Below are positions 20,054 through 29,906 of a DNA stretch of 64,000 nt, one piece after another. Position 1 is the stretch's first letter. Each line of letters begins with the position of its first letter. The stretch is from contig CAOKDX010000001.1 of assembly GCA_948467395.1 (NCBI GenBank), forward strand, positions 124,001 to 188,000, read 5' to 3'. The position numbers and the translations under genes are program-made. Source of the stretch: an uncultured Clostridia bacterium. Lineage in GTDB: Bacteria; Bacillota; Clostridia; Lachnospirales; Lachnospiraceae. The notes beneath the pieces were generated by a model. The model saw only the letters and a list, made by a program, of their open reading frames with translations, did no database searches and was not told the origin of the DNA.

Positions 20054-21625
20054 GTGCTAGAGTTATCGGTTGCACAGGTGATCGTAACGATAGTCATTGT
20101 GGTAGTCCTTCTGGCAGCAGCTGCTTTTATCGCATGGAAGACGGCGATCTCATACCATGTGAAGGTAAGTGAAGCGAAGGTGGGAAGTGCAGAGGAGAAG
20201 GCCAGAGAGATTATTGATGACGCACTAAAGACCGCAGAGACAAAAAAGCGCGAGGCATTGCTTGAGGCGAAGGAAGAAAATCTGAAGACCAAGAATGACC
20301 TGGATAAAGAAATCAAAGAGCGCAGAGCGGAAGTGCAGCGTTATGAGAGACGTGTGTTAGGAAAAGAAGAAACTTTAGACAAGAAAACGGAAGCACTCGA
20401 GAAAAGGGAATCGAAACTGGCTTCACGGGAGGCAGCTTTTGCGAAGGAGAAGGAAAAGGTAGAGCAGCTTCGCGACAGCCATCTTCGTGAATTAGAGAAG
20501 ATTTCCGGACTCACCTCCGAACAGGCAAAAGAGTACTTGTTAAAGACTGTAGAAGAAGATGTAAAACATGAAACCGCAGTTTTGGTAAAGGAACTGGAAC
20601 GCCAGGCAAAGGATGAGGCAGACAAGAAAGCCAGGGACTGCGTGGTTACTGCAATTCAGAAATGTGCAGCAGACCATGTGTCAGAGACGACGATCTCGGT
20701 TGTTTCCCTGCCAAATGACGAGATGAAAGGAAGGATCATTGGACGGGAGGGGCGCAATATCCGTACCCTTGAAAACCTTACCGGCATTGACCTGATCATC
20801 GACGACACGCCGGAGGCCGTTATTCTGTCCGGTTTTGATCCGATCCGCAGGGAGGTTGCCAGAATTGCGTTGGAAAAATTGATCGTGGACGGCAGGATTC
20901 ATCCTGCCCGAATCGAGGAGATGGTTGAGAAAGCGAAGAAGGAAGTCGAGACGATGATCCGCGAGGAAGGGGAGGCAGCGACTCTTGAAGTCGGTGTACA
21001 TGGGATTCATCCGGAGCTGATTCGTCTGCTGGGGAAGATGAAATTCCGAACCAGTTATGGACAGAATGCATTGAAGCATTCCATTGAAGTGGCTCACCTG
21101 TCCGGTCTGCTGGCCGGCGAAGTGGGTGCTGATGTTCGTATGGCAAAGCGTGCCGGACTGCTGCATGACATAGGAAAGGCAGTCGATCATGATATGGAGG
21201 GCTCGCATATTCAATTAGGTGTGGATTTGTGCCGCAAATTTAAAGAGTCAGCGTTGGTGATCAACGCGGTGGAAGCTCATCACGGTGATGTAGAGGCAGA
21301 GAGTATCATTGCCTGTCTTGTACAAGCTGCGGATGCGATATCTGCGGCGCGTCCGGGTGCACGTCGTGAAACGCTGGAAACCTACACAAATCGTTTGAAA
21401 CAATTAGAAGATATTTCCAACAGTTTTAAGGGAGTCGATAAGTCTTTTGCTATTCAGGCAGGTAGAGAGATTCGAGTGATGGTTGTGCCGGATCAGGTAA
21501 ATGATGATGAGATGGTACTTCTTGCCCGTGATGTGTCTAAACAGATCGAGGCTGAATTGCAATACCCTGGTCAGATCAAGGTAAATGTGATTCGGGAGAG
21601 TCGGGTTGTAGATTACGCAAAGTAG
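20054..21625 (+). CDS. rny: Ribonuclease Y
   Basis: The protein is about 523 aa, the normal length. It has an N-terminal membrane anchor ([20 protein letters not shown]), a long charged coiled coil (about 30-200), a KH RNA-binding domain ([15 protein letters not shown]), and an HD domain ([15 protein letters not shown]) with the metal-binding His-Asp. RNase Y starts mRNA decay at the membrane as an endonuclease. The start is GTG at 20054, eight bases after GGAGGTG; the in-frame ATG at 20003 lies before the ribosome site. Codon and base use are less GC-rich than the neighbours, as expected for a core gene. It ends at a strong terminator. Confidence 0.96.
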   Translation: MLELSVAQVIVTIVIVVVLLAAAAFIAWKTAISYHVKVSEAKVGSAEEKAREIIDDALKTAETKKREALLEAKEENLKTKNDLDKEIKERRAEVQRYERRVLGKEETLDKKTEALEKRESKLASREAAFAKEKEKVEQLRDSHLRELEKISGLTSEQAKEYLLKTVEEDVKHETAVLVKELERQAKDEADKKARDCVVTAIQKCAADHVSETTISVVSLPNDEMKGRIIGREGRNIRTLENLTGIDLIIDDTPEAVILSGFDPIRREVARIALEKLIVDGRIHPARIEEMVEKAKKEVETMIREEGEAATLEVGVHGIHPELIRLLGKMKFRTSYGQNALKHSIEVAHLSGLLAGEVGADVRMAKRAGLLHDIGKAVDHDMEGSHIQLGVDLCRKFKESALVINAVEAHHGDVEAESIIACLVQAADAISAARPGARRETLETYTNRLKQLEDISNSFKGVDKSFAIQAGREIRVMVVPDQVNDDEMVLLARDVSKQIEAELQYPGQIKVNVIRESRVVDYAK

Positions 21626-21661
21626 AGAAGTCTCTGCGTAGTTATGCATGAATAATGAATG

Positions 21662-21702
21662 CCGCCGTGTTGTGTACCGGGTACATAATACGGCGGTTTT
21701 TG
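21662..21702 (+). terminator. Terminator of rny
   Basis: CCGCCGT...GTACC and GGTAC...ACGGCGG make a long hairpin with one mismatch, followed by TTTTT. It separates rny from the siroheme operon. Confidence 0.85.
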
Positions 21703-21720
21703 GAATTTTGGAGGTATGTT

Positions 21721-22374
21721 TTGGCTTATTTTCCGATGTTTATCGAGCTTCGGGATGCTCCCTGCCTGGTAATCGGCGGCGGTGGTATTGCCCTCCGCAA
21801 GGTTATGGTCCTGCGGGATTTCGGCGCTCTGGTAACGGTGATCGCCCCGGATATCCAGGAGTCCATATGTGAGATCAGCGGAGTGGAGTGCATTCACAGG
21901 GAATATGGGAGTGAGGATCTCAGGGGCAGACGGCTGGTGGTGGCGGCCACGGACAATGCCGCCCTGAATCATCAGATCAGTGAGGCGTGCCGTGCCGGGG
22001 GCATTATGGTGAATGCGGTGGATCAGCCGGAGGACTGCGACTTTATCTTTCCGGCATACATACGGAAGGGGGAAGTGGCGGCGGCGTTCTGCAGCGGCGG
22101 ACAGAGCCCGGCTGTGGCACAGTATCTGAAGCGTCGGAATCATGATGTGGTGACAGAGCTGGTGGGGCAGCTGGCGGAGTGTCTCGGCTCACTGAGACGG
22201 CCGGTCCGGGAACGGATCCCACGGCGGAAGAGGAAGGCTGTCTATGAAAGGATTCTGCAGATGGGGCTGGCGTCCGGACGGGTTCCGGAGGAAACCGCCA
22301 TCCAGAATATTATAAAGGAGATGGAGAAGGATGGACCGCATGAGAAGGTTAAGGATGAATGGGATATTACGTGA
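21721..22374 (+). CDS. Precorrin-2 dehydrogenase / sirohydrochlorin ferrochelatase
   Basis: The protein is about 217 aa. YFPMFIELRDAPCLVIGGGG is the start of the CysG N-terminal/Met8 NAD-binding domain (GGGGIALRKV), followed by AATDNAALNHQIS and VNAVDQPEDCDFIFPA. It oxidises precorrin-2 to sirohydrochlorin and may insert iron to give siroheme. The best start is TTG at 21721, six bases after GGAGG, giving MAYFPMF; the next in-frame ATG is at 21736. It opens the operon and overlaps hemB by 44 bases. The methyltransferase (CobA) that CysG carries in enterobacteria is instead in the hemC-cobA-hemD fusion downstream. Confidence 0.92.
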   Translation: MAYFPMFIELRDAPCLVIGGGGIALRKVMVLRDFGALVTVIAPDIQESICEISGVECIHREYGSEDLRGRRLVVAATDNAALNHQISEACRAGGIMVNAVDQPEDCDFIFPAYIRKGEVAAAFCSGGQSPAVAQYLKRRNHDVVTELVGQLAECLGSLRRPVRERIPRRKRKAVYERILQMGLASGRVPEETAIQNIIKEMEKDGPHEKVKDEWDIT

Positions 22375-23302
22375 TATGGTGAGGGAGAATCATGTGAGGG
22401 TGGACGAGCTGATCTATCCGGTGTTTGTGGCAGAGGGAGAGAATATATGCCGTCCGGTGGAATCCATGCCGGGGATCTGTCAGTACTCCCTGGACCGTCT
22501 GCCGGAGGAGCTGGACCGGACGGTGGATGCCGGTGTGAGGGCGGTTCTCCTGTTTGGCATTCCGGCCCACAAGGATGAGACGGGCAGCGCTGCCTATGAC
22601 GGGAACGGCATTATCCCGCAGGCGGTACGGATGATCCGTGAGCGATATGAGGATCTGCTGGTCATGGCGGATGTCTGTCTGTGCGAGTACACATCACACG
22701 GACACTGCGGACTGGTGAGAGAGGGAGAGATCCTGAATGATGAGACACTTCCCCTGCTGGCGGCGGCGGCAGTGGCTTATGCCAGGGCAGGGGCTGACGT
22801 CATTGCCCCCAGCGATATGATGGACGGGCGGGTGGCGGCAATCCGGACAGCCCTTGACCGGGAGGGCTTTATACATACCCCAATCCTGTCCTATGCCGCG
22901 AAATTTGCCTCCGGGTACTACGGCCCCTTCCGGGACGCCGCCCAGTCGGCGCCGGGATTCGGTGACAGGAGAACGTATCAGATGGATCCTGCCAATGGCA
23001 GAGAGGCTCTCCGGGAGGTGGAACAGGATTTGGCGGAGGGAGCGGATATGATCATCGCAAAACCGGCGCTGGCCTATCTGGACGTAATGAGAGAGATTGT
23101 CAATCATTATAACGTCCCTGTAGTGGCGTACAATGTCAGCGGGGAATATGCCATGGTGAAGGCAGCTGCCGCCAATGGATGGATTGATGAGAGAAGGATT
23201 GTAATGGAAAACCTGCTTGGATTCAAGCGCGCCGGTGCCAGGATGATCATTACCTATCATGCACTGGAGGCAGCCGCATGGCTGCAGGAAGAACGGAGGT
23301 AA
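22331..23302 (+). CDS. hemB: Porphobilinogen synthase (delta-aminolevulinate dehydratase)
   Basis: The protein is 323 aa, normal for HemB. It condenses two 5-aminolevulinate molecules to porphobilinogen. DVCLCEYTSHGHCG is the metal-site region, and the two Schiff-base lysines fall in YAAKFASGYYGPFRDA and MIIAKPALAYLD. It begins inside the end of the precorrin-2 dehydrogenase gene with AAGGAGATGGAGAAGG upstream, which implies translational coupling. It is followed four bases after its stop by hemL. Cytoplasmic. Confidence 0.97.
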   Translation: MDRMRRLRMNGILRDMVRENHVRVDELIYPVFVAEGENICRPVESMPGICQYSLDRLPEELDRTVDAGVRAVLLFGIPAHKDETGSAAYDGNGIIPQAVRMIRERYEDLLVMADVCLCEYTSHGHCGLVREGEILNDETLPLLAAAAVAYARAGADVIAPSDMMDGRVAAIRTALDREGFIHTPILSYAAKFASGYYGPFRDAAQSAPGFGDRRTYQMDPANGREALREVEQDLAEGADMIIAKPALAYLDVMREIVNHYNVPVVAYNVSGEYAMVKAAAANGWIDERRIVMENLLGFKRAGARMIITYHALEAAAWLQEERR

Positions 23303-23306
23303 GGCA

Positions 23307-24581
23307 ATGGAGAAGAGATCGGCAGAATTATTTGAGAGAGCGAAAAGGCACATTCCAGGGGGGGTAAACAGCCCGGTCCGGGCCTATGGCGCAGTGGGAC
23401 GTATCCCGCGTTTTATCCGGTCGGCGAAGGGGGACCGGATCACGGACGCGGACGGAAATGAAATGATTGATTATGTGTGTTCCTGGGGGCCGGGGATTCT
23501 TGGATCGGCTCCTCCCAGGGTGGTCCGTGCCGTCCAGAGGGCGTGCGGAGACGGACTGACCTTTGGCGCTCCTACGGAGAAGGAGGTGGAGCTTGCAGAG
23601 CTGATCTCCCAGCTGGTCCCCTCCATGGAGGTGAGCCGTCTGGTGAATTCCGGGACAGAGGCGGTGATGAGCGCCATACGCGCTGCCAGAGGTTATACAG
23701 GGAGGGATAAGATCGTTAAATTCAGGGGCTGCTACCACGGCCATGCCGACGGACTCCTGGTGAGGGCGGGGTCGGCCGCGCTCACTACCTCCATGCCGGA
23801 CAGCGCGGGGGTGCCGGACAGCGTGGCGGAAAATACACTGATCGCGGATTTTAATGACGAGGTGTCCGTAGCCGAGCTTTTTCTGGCGAATCCCGGGAAG
23901 ATTGCAGCGGTAATTGTGGAACCCGTACCGGCCAATATGGGAGTCGTTCTTCCCAAATGGCCGTTCCTCACATTTCTCCGGGATATCACAAACCGCAACG
24001 GCACACTGCTAATCTTTGATGAGGTTATCACAGGCTTCCGCCTTGGGCTGGGGGGCGCCCAGGACTATTATAAGATCCGGCCCGATCTCACCACGCTGGG
24101 CAAGATCGTTGGGGGAGGAATGCCCCTGGGAGCCTATGGCGGCAGGCGGGAGATCATGAATATGGTGTCGCCGGCGGGGCCGGTATACCAGGCGGGGACG
24201 CTGTCCGGAAATCCAATCGCAGTGACGGCGGGGCTGGAGACGCTGCGCATACTGCGGGAGGATCCGGAGATCTATATGCGTCTGGAGTACAGGGCGAAGA
24301 TGCTTGCCGAGGCGGCCAGAGAAGCGGGGGGAGACGGCATCTCCGTGAATCAGCTTGGTTCCCTGATGAGCATTTTTTTCCGGAGCGGCGGGGTGAATGA
24401 TTATGAACAGGCGGCAGGCTCGGATACGGAGGCCTATGCCGACTATTTCGGGTATATGCTGGATCACGGAATCTATCTGGCACCTTCCCAGTTTGAGGCA
24501 ATGTTTGTCTCGGATGCGCATACGGAGGAAGATATATTAAAGACATGCGAAGTCATGCAGAGCTATTTACAAACAATATAA
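23307..24581 (+). CDS. hemL: Glutamate-1-semialdehyde 2,1-aminomutase
   Basis: The protein is about 424 aa, normal for HemL. It is a PLP enzyme converting glutamate-1-semialdehyde to 5-aminolevulinate. IPGGVNSPVRAY, VNSGTEAVMSA, GCYHGHADGLL, IFDEVITGF and the PLP lysine in TTLGKIVGGGMPLGAYGG are all present. Together with hemA in the same operon this shows 5-aminolevulinate is made by the C5 route from Glu-tRNA. The ATG at 23307 follows GGAGG by eight bases. It starts four bases after hemB ends. Confidence 0.97.
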   Translation: MEKRSAELFERAKRHIPGGVNSPVRAYGAVGRIPRFIRSAKGDRITDADGNEMIDYVCSWGPGILGSAPPRVVRAVQRACGDGLTFGAPTEKEVELAELISQLVPSMEVSRLVNSGTEAVMSAIRAARGYTGRDKIVKFRGCYHGHADGLLVRAGSAALTTSMPDSAGVPDSVAENTLIADFNDEVSVAELFLANPGKIAAVIVEPVPANMGVVLPKWPFLTFLRDITNRNGTLLIFDEVITGFRLGLGGAQDYYKIRPDLTTLGKIVGGGMPLGAYGGRREIMNMVSPAGPVYQAGTLSGNPIAVTAGLETLRILREDPEIYMRLEYRAKMLAEAAREAGGDGISVNQLGSLMSIFFRSGGVNDYEQAAGSDTEAYADYFGYMLDHGIYLAPSQFEAMFVSDAHTEEDILKTCEVMQSYLQTI

Positions 24582-24635
24582 AAAATGCTACAATATCCGA
24601 TAGAAAACAGACCGATTTTTGAATGGAGGGCGATT

Positions 24636-25568
24636 ATGTCTTGTACGATCAATGCGGACGATATTAAGAGGGTAAAGGCTCTCGGCTGTCTGCACAATAA
24701 AGGAACCGATCTCTTTAATGTACGTGTCATTACGGTAAATGGCAAGATTTCCACGGAACAGGCGCGTGTCATTACAGAGGCGGCGGAGAAATACGGAAAT
24801 GGAGAACTGGTATTTACGACGCGTCTCACTGTGGAGGTAAGAGGGGTACATTATGACAATATTGAACCCTTCCGGAAATACATTGCCAGGGCAGGGCTGG
24901 AGACGGGCGGAACAGGGACGAAGGTGCGCCCGGTAGTGTCCTGTAAGGGGACGACATGCCAGTACGGCCTGTACGACACCTACGAGCTGTCCCGGAAGAT
25001 CCACGAGCGTTTCTACATAGGGTATGGCGGGGTGAAGCTTCCACACAAATTTAAAATTGCTGCCGGGGGCTGCCCGAACAACTGTGTCAAACCGGATCTG
25101 AATGATGTCGGTATTGTGGGACAGATGGTGCGCGCCCATGACAAGGAGTTGTGCAAGGGCTGTGGGAAGTGCCAGATCGAGATGAATTGTCCCATGAAGG
25201 CGGCGAAGGTAGTGGATGGCAGGATTACCATTGACGAGAGCGTCTGCAACAACTGCGGCCGCTGCATAAAATTCTGTCCCTTCCATGTAAATGACGGGGC
25301 AGTGCCGGGATTTAAGGTGTATATCGGCGGACGCTGGGGAAAGAGGACGGCACATGGACAGGCGCTGTCAAAGATCTTTCTGTCCGAGGAAGAAGTGCTG
25401 GCGGCTGTGGAGAAGGCGATCCTTTTGTTCCGTGACAGGGGACAGGCAGGGGAACGCTTTGCTGACACCATTGCCCGCATCGGCTTTGAAGAGGCGGACC
25501 GGCTGATCTTATCGGATGAGCTGCTGCAGCGCAAGGAAGAAATCCTGGCGGCATGTTTGGAAGAGTGA
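24636..25568 (+). CDS. Siroheme-dependent sulfite/nitrite reductase with ferredoxin domain
   Basis: The protein is about 310 aa. Residues 1-70 are the ferredoxin-like half-domain (LGCLHNKGTDLFNVRVITVN, LTVEVRGVHYDNI). The siroheme/4Fe-4S site follows: CKGTTCQYG and GGCPNNCVKPD supply the four cysteines. Two further 4Fe-4S clusters are formed by CKGCGKC...CP and CNNCGRCIKFCP. The length and layout match the anaerobic sulfite reductase subunit C (AsrC)-like group rather than the larger CysI. It needs the siroheme made by its own operon. Starts at ATG 24636 after GGAGGG. Sulfite versus nitrite cannot be told from sequence, and no AsrA or AsrB partner lies in the window. Confidence 0.88.
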   Translation: MSCTINADDIKRVKALGCLHNKGTDLFNVRVITVNGKISTEQARVITEAAEKYGNGELVFTTRLTVEVRGVHYDNIEPFRKYIARAGLETGGTGTKVRPVVSCKGTTCQYGLYDTYELSRKIHERFYIGYGGVKLPHKFKIAAGGCPNNCVKPDLNDVGIVGQMVRAHDKELCKGCGKCQIEMNCPMKAAKVVDGRITIDESVCNNCGRCIKFCPFHVNDGAVPGFKVYIGGRWGKRTAHGQALSKIFLSEEEVLAAVEKAILLFRDRGQAGERFADTIARIGFEEADRLILSDELLQRKEEILAACLEE

Positions 25569-25570
25569 CT

Positions 25571-26848
25571 ATGATGAAATTTGGATATATGGGTGTCCGC
25601 TACAAAGAGACGCCTCTTGCGGTGAGGGAGCTGGTCTCCTTCACCGATACGAAGAAAACAGAATTGTTTGATAAAATGCAGAGAATCGGCGTGAAACAGT
25701 GCATGGTCTTGTCTACATGCAACAGGAGCGAGATTTTCTTTTTTTATAATGGGGAAATAGTAATAGATCAGGTTTATCGCTGCTATGAGGAATGCTTTCC
25801 CGGAACTGACATTCGTCCCTGCCTGCAGGGGAGCGGGGGGAGGGAGGCTCTGGTCTATCTGTTTCGGGTAGCGGCAGGGCTGGAGTCCCTTGTGCTGGGA
25901 GAGGACCAGATACTGGGACAGGTGGCGGAGTCGCTGGAGTTTTCCCAGCTTATGGGGATGGCGGGGAAGGAACTGAATAAGGTGGTCCGGGATGCGATCC
26001 GCTGTGCAAAGAGGATCAAAGAGGAGTACAGGATCAGTGAACAGCCTCTGTCAGTCAGTTATGTGGGGGTGCGCCGTCTCGCAGAGGTAATGGGGGCGGG
26101 CAGGAGCTTTGCCGGCCATCGGGTGCTGGTGATCGGCAGCGGCAGGACGGCAGAGCTTGCGCTGGTATATTTGCGGGAGTACGGACCGGACCGGATCTAT
26201 GTCTGCAGCCGCACCATGCGCCGGGCAGGGAGACTTCGGGAACAGTTTCCGGAGCTGGTGGTGATCCCCTATGAGGAACGCTACCGGTTCCTGCCGGAAT
26301 GTGACGTAGTTCTGTCTGCCACCGCTTCGCCCCATCTGGTTGTAGTCCGGGAGGAATATGAGAGGCAGGCTGCGTCTGGAGAGGGAATTCCCCGGTATTT
26401 TCTGGATCTTGCGGCGCCAAGGGATATTGACAGGCGTCTGGAGGATCTGCCGGAGGTGAGAATGATTGATCTGGATTCTCTGCAGGAGATTACAGAACAG
26501 AACCGAAGGGAGAGGGAGAGACTGGCGGGCGAGAGTGTTACCCTGATCCGGCAGGCAGTGGCGGAGACGGAGGAGTGGTTTCATATCAGCCGGATGGATG
26601 GAACCATCGAATCCCTCCAGAAACGGTGCCGCGATATTGTGGAGGACAGCTGCGCCTATCTGGATCGGAAGCTGGATCTCGGCGGCAGGGAACGGAAGAT
26701 CGTGAAAAAGGTGCTGAACGCCTCCCTGCAGCGTCTTCTGCGGGAGCCCATCCAGGAGCTGAAGCAGCTGGACAGTGAAGAGGAGCAGGAGGAGTACAGG
26801 GAAATGATACAGCGGCTATTTGCCACAGAGGGGGATGGGAACGCATGA
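25571..26848 (+). CDS. hemA: Glutamyl-tRNA reductase
   Basis: The protein is about 425 aa. It reduces Glu-tRNA(Glu) with NADPH to glutamate-1-semialdehyde. The catalytic Cys is in VLSTCNRSEIF, LGEDQILGQV is the conserved substrate loop, and RVLVIGSGRTAELAL is the NADPH-binding motif. The helical dimerisation domain ends the protein. Two adjacent ATGs (25571 and 25574) follow the sulfite reductase stop by two to five bases; either may be used, and an in-frame ATG at 25553 lies inside the previous gene. It overlaps the next gene by ATGA. Confidence 0.95.
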   Translation: MMKFGYMGVRYKETPLAVRELVSFTDTKKTELFDKMQRIGVKQCMVLSTCNRSEIFFFYNGEIVIDQVYRCYEECFPGTDIRPCLQGSGGREALVYLFRVAAGLESLVLGEDQILGQVAESLEFSQLMGMAGKELNKVVRDAIRCAKRIKEEYRISEQPLSVSYVGVRRLAEVMGAGRSFAGHRVLVIGSGRTAELALVYLREYGPDRIYVCSRTMRRAGRLREQFPELVVIPYEERYRFLPECDVVLSATASPHLVVVREEYERQAASGEGIPRYFLDLAAPRDIDRRLEDLPEVRMIDLDSLQEITEQNRRERERLAGESVTLIRQAVAETEEWFHISRMDGTIESLQKRCRDIVEDSCAYLDRKLDLGGRERKIVKKVLNASLQRLLREPIQELKQLDSEEEQEEYREMIQRLFATEGDGNA

Positions 26849-29220
26849 AGATATGCATAGGGACAAGAGGATCCAAGCTGGCGCTGGCACAGGCAGGGTA
26901 CGTCAGGGACAGGCTGCAGGAGAGATACCCACAGCATTCCTTTGAGATCAGGGTGATCGCCACAAAAGGGGACCGGATCACTGACAGGCCCCTGGCCAGT
27001 ATAGGCGGGAAGGGTCTTTTTGTCCGTGAGATCGAGGAACAGCTTTTGGCAGGTGAGATACAACTGGCAGTCCACAGCATGAAAGACATGCCCGTGATTC
27101 CGGCGGAGGGACTGGTCTTTACCCGGACCTGGCAGCGGGAGGATCCAAGAGATGTGCTGATCCTGCGGGAAAGGGCATCTCTGTGGGACCTGCCCCAGAG
27201 AGCGGTGATCGGCACCGGGAGCCTGCGGAGACAGCTGCTTTTGCACCGGCTTCGGCCGGATCTGCGTTTCTCCGGTATCCGTGGCAATGTCGATACCAGA
27301 CTCCGCAGGATGGAGGAACAGAAGCTGGACGGCATTGTGCTGGCGGCAGCGGGGCTTCACCGATTGAGAATGCAGGAGCGGATCACCCAGTATCTTTCCT
27401 GCGGACAGATGATCCCCGCTCCGGCCCAGGGCGCCCTGGCGCTGGAAATACGGGAGGAGGATTCGGAGCTGCGGGAACTGCTGGATCGGTGTGCCCACGA
27501 AGAAAGTGCCCGTACAGTGGCAGCGGAGCGGGAGTTTTTGCGACTGTGCGGCGGCGACTGCCATATGCCTGTGGCCGCGCTCTGTGAGAAGGTGTCCGGG
27601 GGAATTTATCGTCTGCGCGCCATGAAAGGCACGGCGGACGGCGAGAGAGCTGCCTTTGCCCTGGAAGAGGGGACGGATGTTATGGAACTGGCAGCCCGGG
27701 CGGCCCGGCGGTGCGCCGCTGCATTGTCATCAGGCACCCGTGCGTATGAAGAGGGGGGGACCGTGTATCTGGTGGGCGCCGGCCCGGGGGATCCTGGTCT
27801 CATCACAGTGCGGGGCTGGGAACTTTTACAGCGGGCCGATTGTGTGGTGTATGACCGGCTGATTCCGGCAGAGCTGCTGAAGAGGACGAAGAATGGTTGT
27901 GAGCTTGTGTATGTGGGAAAGGAAAAGCATCATCATGTGATGTGCCAGGAGGAGATCAACGCCCTCCTTGTCCGGAAGGCGGCGCAATACCGCTGTGTTG
28001 TACGGCTGAAGGGAGGAGATCCTTTTGTGTTCGGGCGCGGCGGGGAGGAGGCCCTTGCCCTGCTGGAGAACGGCATTTCCGTGGAGGTGGTGCCAGGAGT
28101 GACCTCTGCGGTGGCAGGGGCGGCCTGTGCAGGCATACCGGTTACCCATCGGGGTGTCTCCGGGGGATTTCATGTGGTGACAGCCCAGGATCGGAGGGGA
28201 GAGCTGGCGGATATTGATTTTCTTGCCATAGCAGAGAGCGGAGACACGGCGGTATTCCTTATGGGGCTTGGCAGGCTGCCGGAGATCGTCCGCCGTCTGC
28301 AGGAGGCAGGCATGCCGGCAGAGACTCCGGTATGTGTGATCTCCCGGGCCGCCTGTCCGGGACAGAAGACATGTCAGGGAACGCTGGCAGATATCGCCGT
28401 CCGGGTGGAGAGGGAGGGTCTGACTCCGCCCGCGCTGATCCTGGCGGGATCTGTTGTAAGGCTGCGGGACCGTCTGGGCGCTTTGGGGAGAAAAAGGACA
28501 GCGCTCTCCTGTCTGGTTCCGAAGATTGGGGAACAGACGTCGGTACTGGCGTCCCTTCTGAGGGAGCAGGGCATCGATGCGGAGGAGCTCCAGGTGGGTG
28601 AGATTGTCTACAAGGGCTGGTGGAAGGGGACGGTTGAGGAAATGACGCCGGACTGGCTTGTGTTTACGAGCCGCCACGGAGTGGAGGGATTTATCCGCGG
28701 CATCGCCAGTGCCGGCATTGATGTCCGGCTCTTTGCCGGGGCGAAGATCGCGGTGATCGGGGAACGGACGGAAGAGGAACTGAAGCGGCATGGACTGAGG
28801 CCGGATCTGAAACCGGATGTGGCAGAGGGGGGAGCCCTCTGCGCCCTTCTGAGAAAATATATCAGACCCGAAGACGTGGTGTGGTATCTGAAGGCGGAGA
28901 GGACGGCCGGAACGGTAGAGAGCAGTCTCTCTCACTGCTGCCGCCTTAACTGCCGGGAGGTCTATGCCAACCGCCCTGTGAAGGGGGAACCCCGCCGGTC
29001 CGCCTACGATGCCATCGCCTTTACCTGCGCCTCCTCTGTGCGCAGGCTGGCCGATGCAGGGCTGATCAAAGCGGACAGCCGGTTGTTCAGTATAGGACCG
29101 GTCTGTACGGCGCAGATAAAGACACTAGGCTGGGATTCCGTGATCCAGGCGGAGCACGCCTCCTGCGAGTCCCTGGCCGGAAAGATTTGTAAAACATTCA
29201 GGGAGAGAGGAGATTTGTGA
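26845..29220 (+). CDS. hemC-cobA-hemD: Trifunctional HemC-CobA-HemD fusion (hydroxymethylbilane synthase / uroporphyrinogen-III methyltransferase / synthase)
   Basis: The protein is 791 aa with three enzymes in order. HemC (about 1-300): IGTRGSKLALAQ, VHSMKDMP, GTGSLRRQ, and Cys239 in GGDCHMP, which holds the dipyrromethane cofactor. CobA (about 306-545): VYLVGAGPGDPGLITVRG, YVGKEKHHH, RLKGGDPFVFGRGGEE, VTHRGVS. HemD (about 550-791): TSRHGVEGF and AFTCASSVRRL. Together they turn porphobilinogen into uroporphyrinogen III and then precorrin-2, channelling substrate through one chain (inference). The frame is unbroken. It is coupled to hemA by ATGA and followed one base after the stop by a response regulator gene. 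Confidence 0.95.
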   Translation: MKICIGTRGSKLALAQAGYVRDRLQERYPQHSFEIRVIATKGDRITDRPLASIGGKGLFVREIEEQLLAGEIQLAVHSMKDMPVIPAEGLVFTRTWQREDPRDVLILRERASLWDLPQRAVIGTGSLRRQLLLHRLRPDLRFSGIRGNVDTRLRRMEEQKLDGIVLAAAGLHRLRMQERITQYLSCGQMIPAPAQGALALEIREEDSELRELLDRCAHEESARTVAAEREFLRLCGGDCHMPVAALCEKVSGGIYRLRAMKGTADGERAAFALEEGTDVMELAARAARRCAAALSSGTRAYEEGGTVYLVGAGPGDPGLITVRGWELLQRADCVVYDRLIPAELLKRTKNGCELVYVGKEKHHHVMCQEEINALLVRKAAQYRCVVRLKGGDPFVFGRGGEEALALLENGISVEVVPGVTSAVAGAACAGIPVTHRGVSGGFHVVTAQDRRGELADIDFLAIAESGDTAVFLMGLGRLPEIVRRLQEAGMPAETPVCVISRAACPGQKTCQGTLADIAVRVEREGLTPPALILAGSVVRLRDRLGALGRKRTALSCLVPKIGEQTSVLASLLREQGIDAEELQVGEIVYKGWWKGTVEEMTPDWLVFTSRHGVEGFIRGIASAGIDVRLFAGAKIAVIGERTEEELKRHGLRPDLKPDVAEGGALCALLRKYIRPEDVVWYLKAERTAGTVESSLSHCCRLNCREVYANRPVKGEPRRSAYDAIAFTCASSVRRLADAGLIKADSRLFSIGPVCTAQIKTLGWDSVIQAEHASCESLAGKICKTFRERGDL

Positions 29221-29221
29221 T

Positions 29222-29890
29222 ATGGCATCTATTTTACTGGTGGAGGACGATAAGGCGATCATAGAGAATTTAACGGAATTTCTTGCCGCAGAGGGATTTC
29301 AGGTAAAGGCAGTCTCCGGTCAGTCACAGGCAGTCCGACTGCTGGAGGAGGAAATTTTCGACCTGGCTCTTCTGGATATTTCGCTGGAGGAGGGAAATGG
29401 TTTCGCCGTCTGTGCCTACATGAAACAGAATACAGATATTCCGGTGATCTTCCTCACTGCCTCCGGAGATGAATACAGTGTTGTATCGGGGCTGGATATG
29501 GGAGCGGATGATTACATCAGTAAGCCCTTCCGGCCGCGTGAGCTGGTATCCCGCATCAACCGGGTGCTGCGCCGGACAGGCAAGGTGCAGGCTGTCCTGG
29601 AGGCCGGCGGCATTACCATTGATACCACAAGGGCGGTGGTCAGGAGGGAGGGGGAGGAGATCTTTCTCTCTGCCCTGGAATACCGTCTGCTGCTGGTATT
29701 TTTCAACAATAAGGGCGTGCTTCTCAGCAGGGACCGTCTGCTGGAGGAGATATGGGACGTGGCGGGAGAATTTGTCAATGACAACACTCTCACCGTGTAT
29801 ATCAAGCGGCTCAGGGAAAAGATAGAGAAGGACCCGGCGAAGCCCCAGATCATCCAGACTGTCCGGGGGATGGGCTACCGCGTGTGCTGA
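29222..29890 (+). CDS. OmpR-family response regulator
   Basis: The protein is 222 aa. The receiver domain (1-118) has the acidic pocket VEDD, the phospho-acceptor Asp52 in LLDIS, Thr in FLTAS and Lys in SKPFRPRE. The winged-helix domain (about 125-222) has LSALEYRLLLVFFNNKGVLL, VYIKRLREKIE and IQTVRGMGYR. It starts one base after the hemC-cobA-hemD stop with GGGAGAGAGGAG upstream, so it is transcribed with the siroheme operon. It pairs with the sensor kinase downstream. The target genes are unknown; feedback on this operon is one possibility. Confidence 0.94.
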   Translation: MASILLVEDDKAIIENLTEFLAAEGFQVKAVSGQSQAVRLLEEEIFDLALLDISLEEGNGFAVCAYMKQNTDIPVIFLTASGDEYSVVSGLDMGADDYISKPFRPRELVSRINRVLRRTGKVQAVLEAGGITIDTTRAVVRREGEEIFLSALEYRLLLVFFNNKGVLLSRDRLLEEIWDVAGEFVNDNTLTVYIKRLREKIEKDPAKPQIIQTVRGMGYRVC

Positions 29891-29906
29891 TGGAGGATGA
29901 CTGCGT

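Noticed and set aside
27826-28935. 369-codon frame opposite the hemC-cobA-hemD fusion
   Set aside because: Antisense shadow of a confident gene; His/Arg/Pro-rich low-complexity product.
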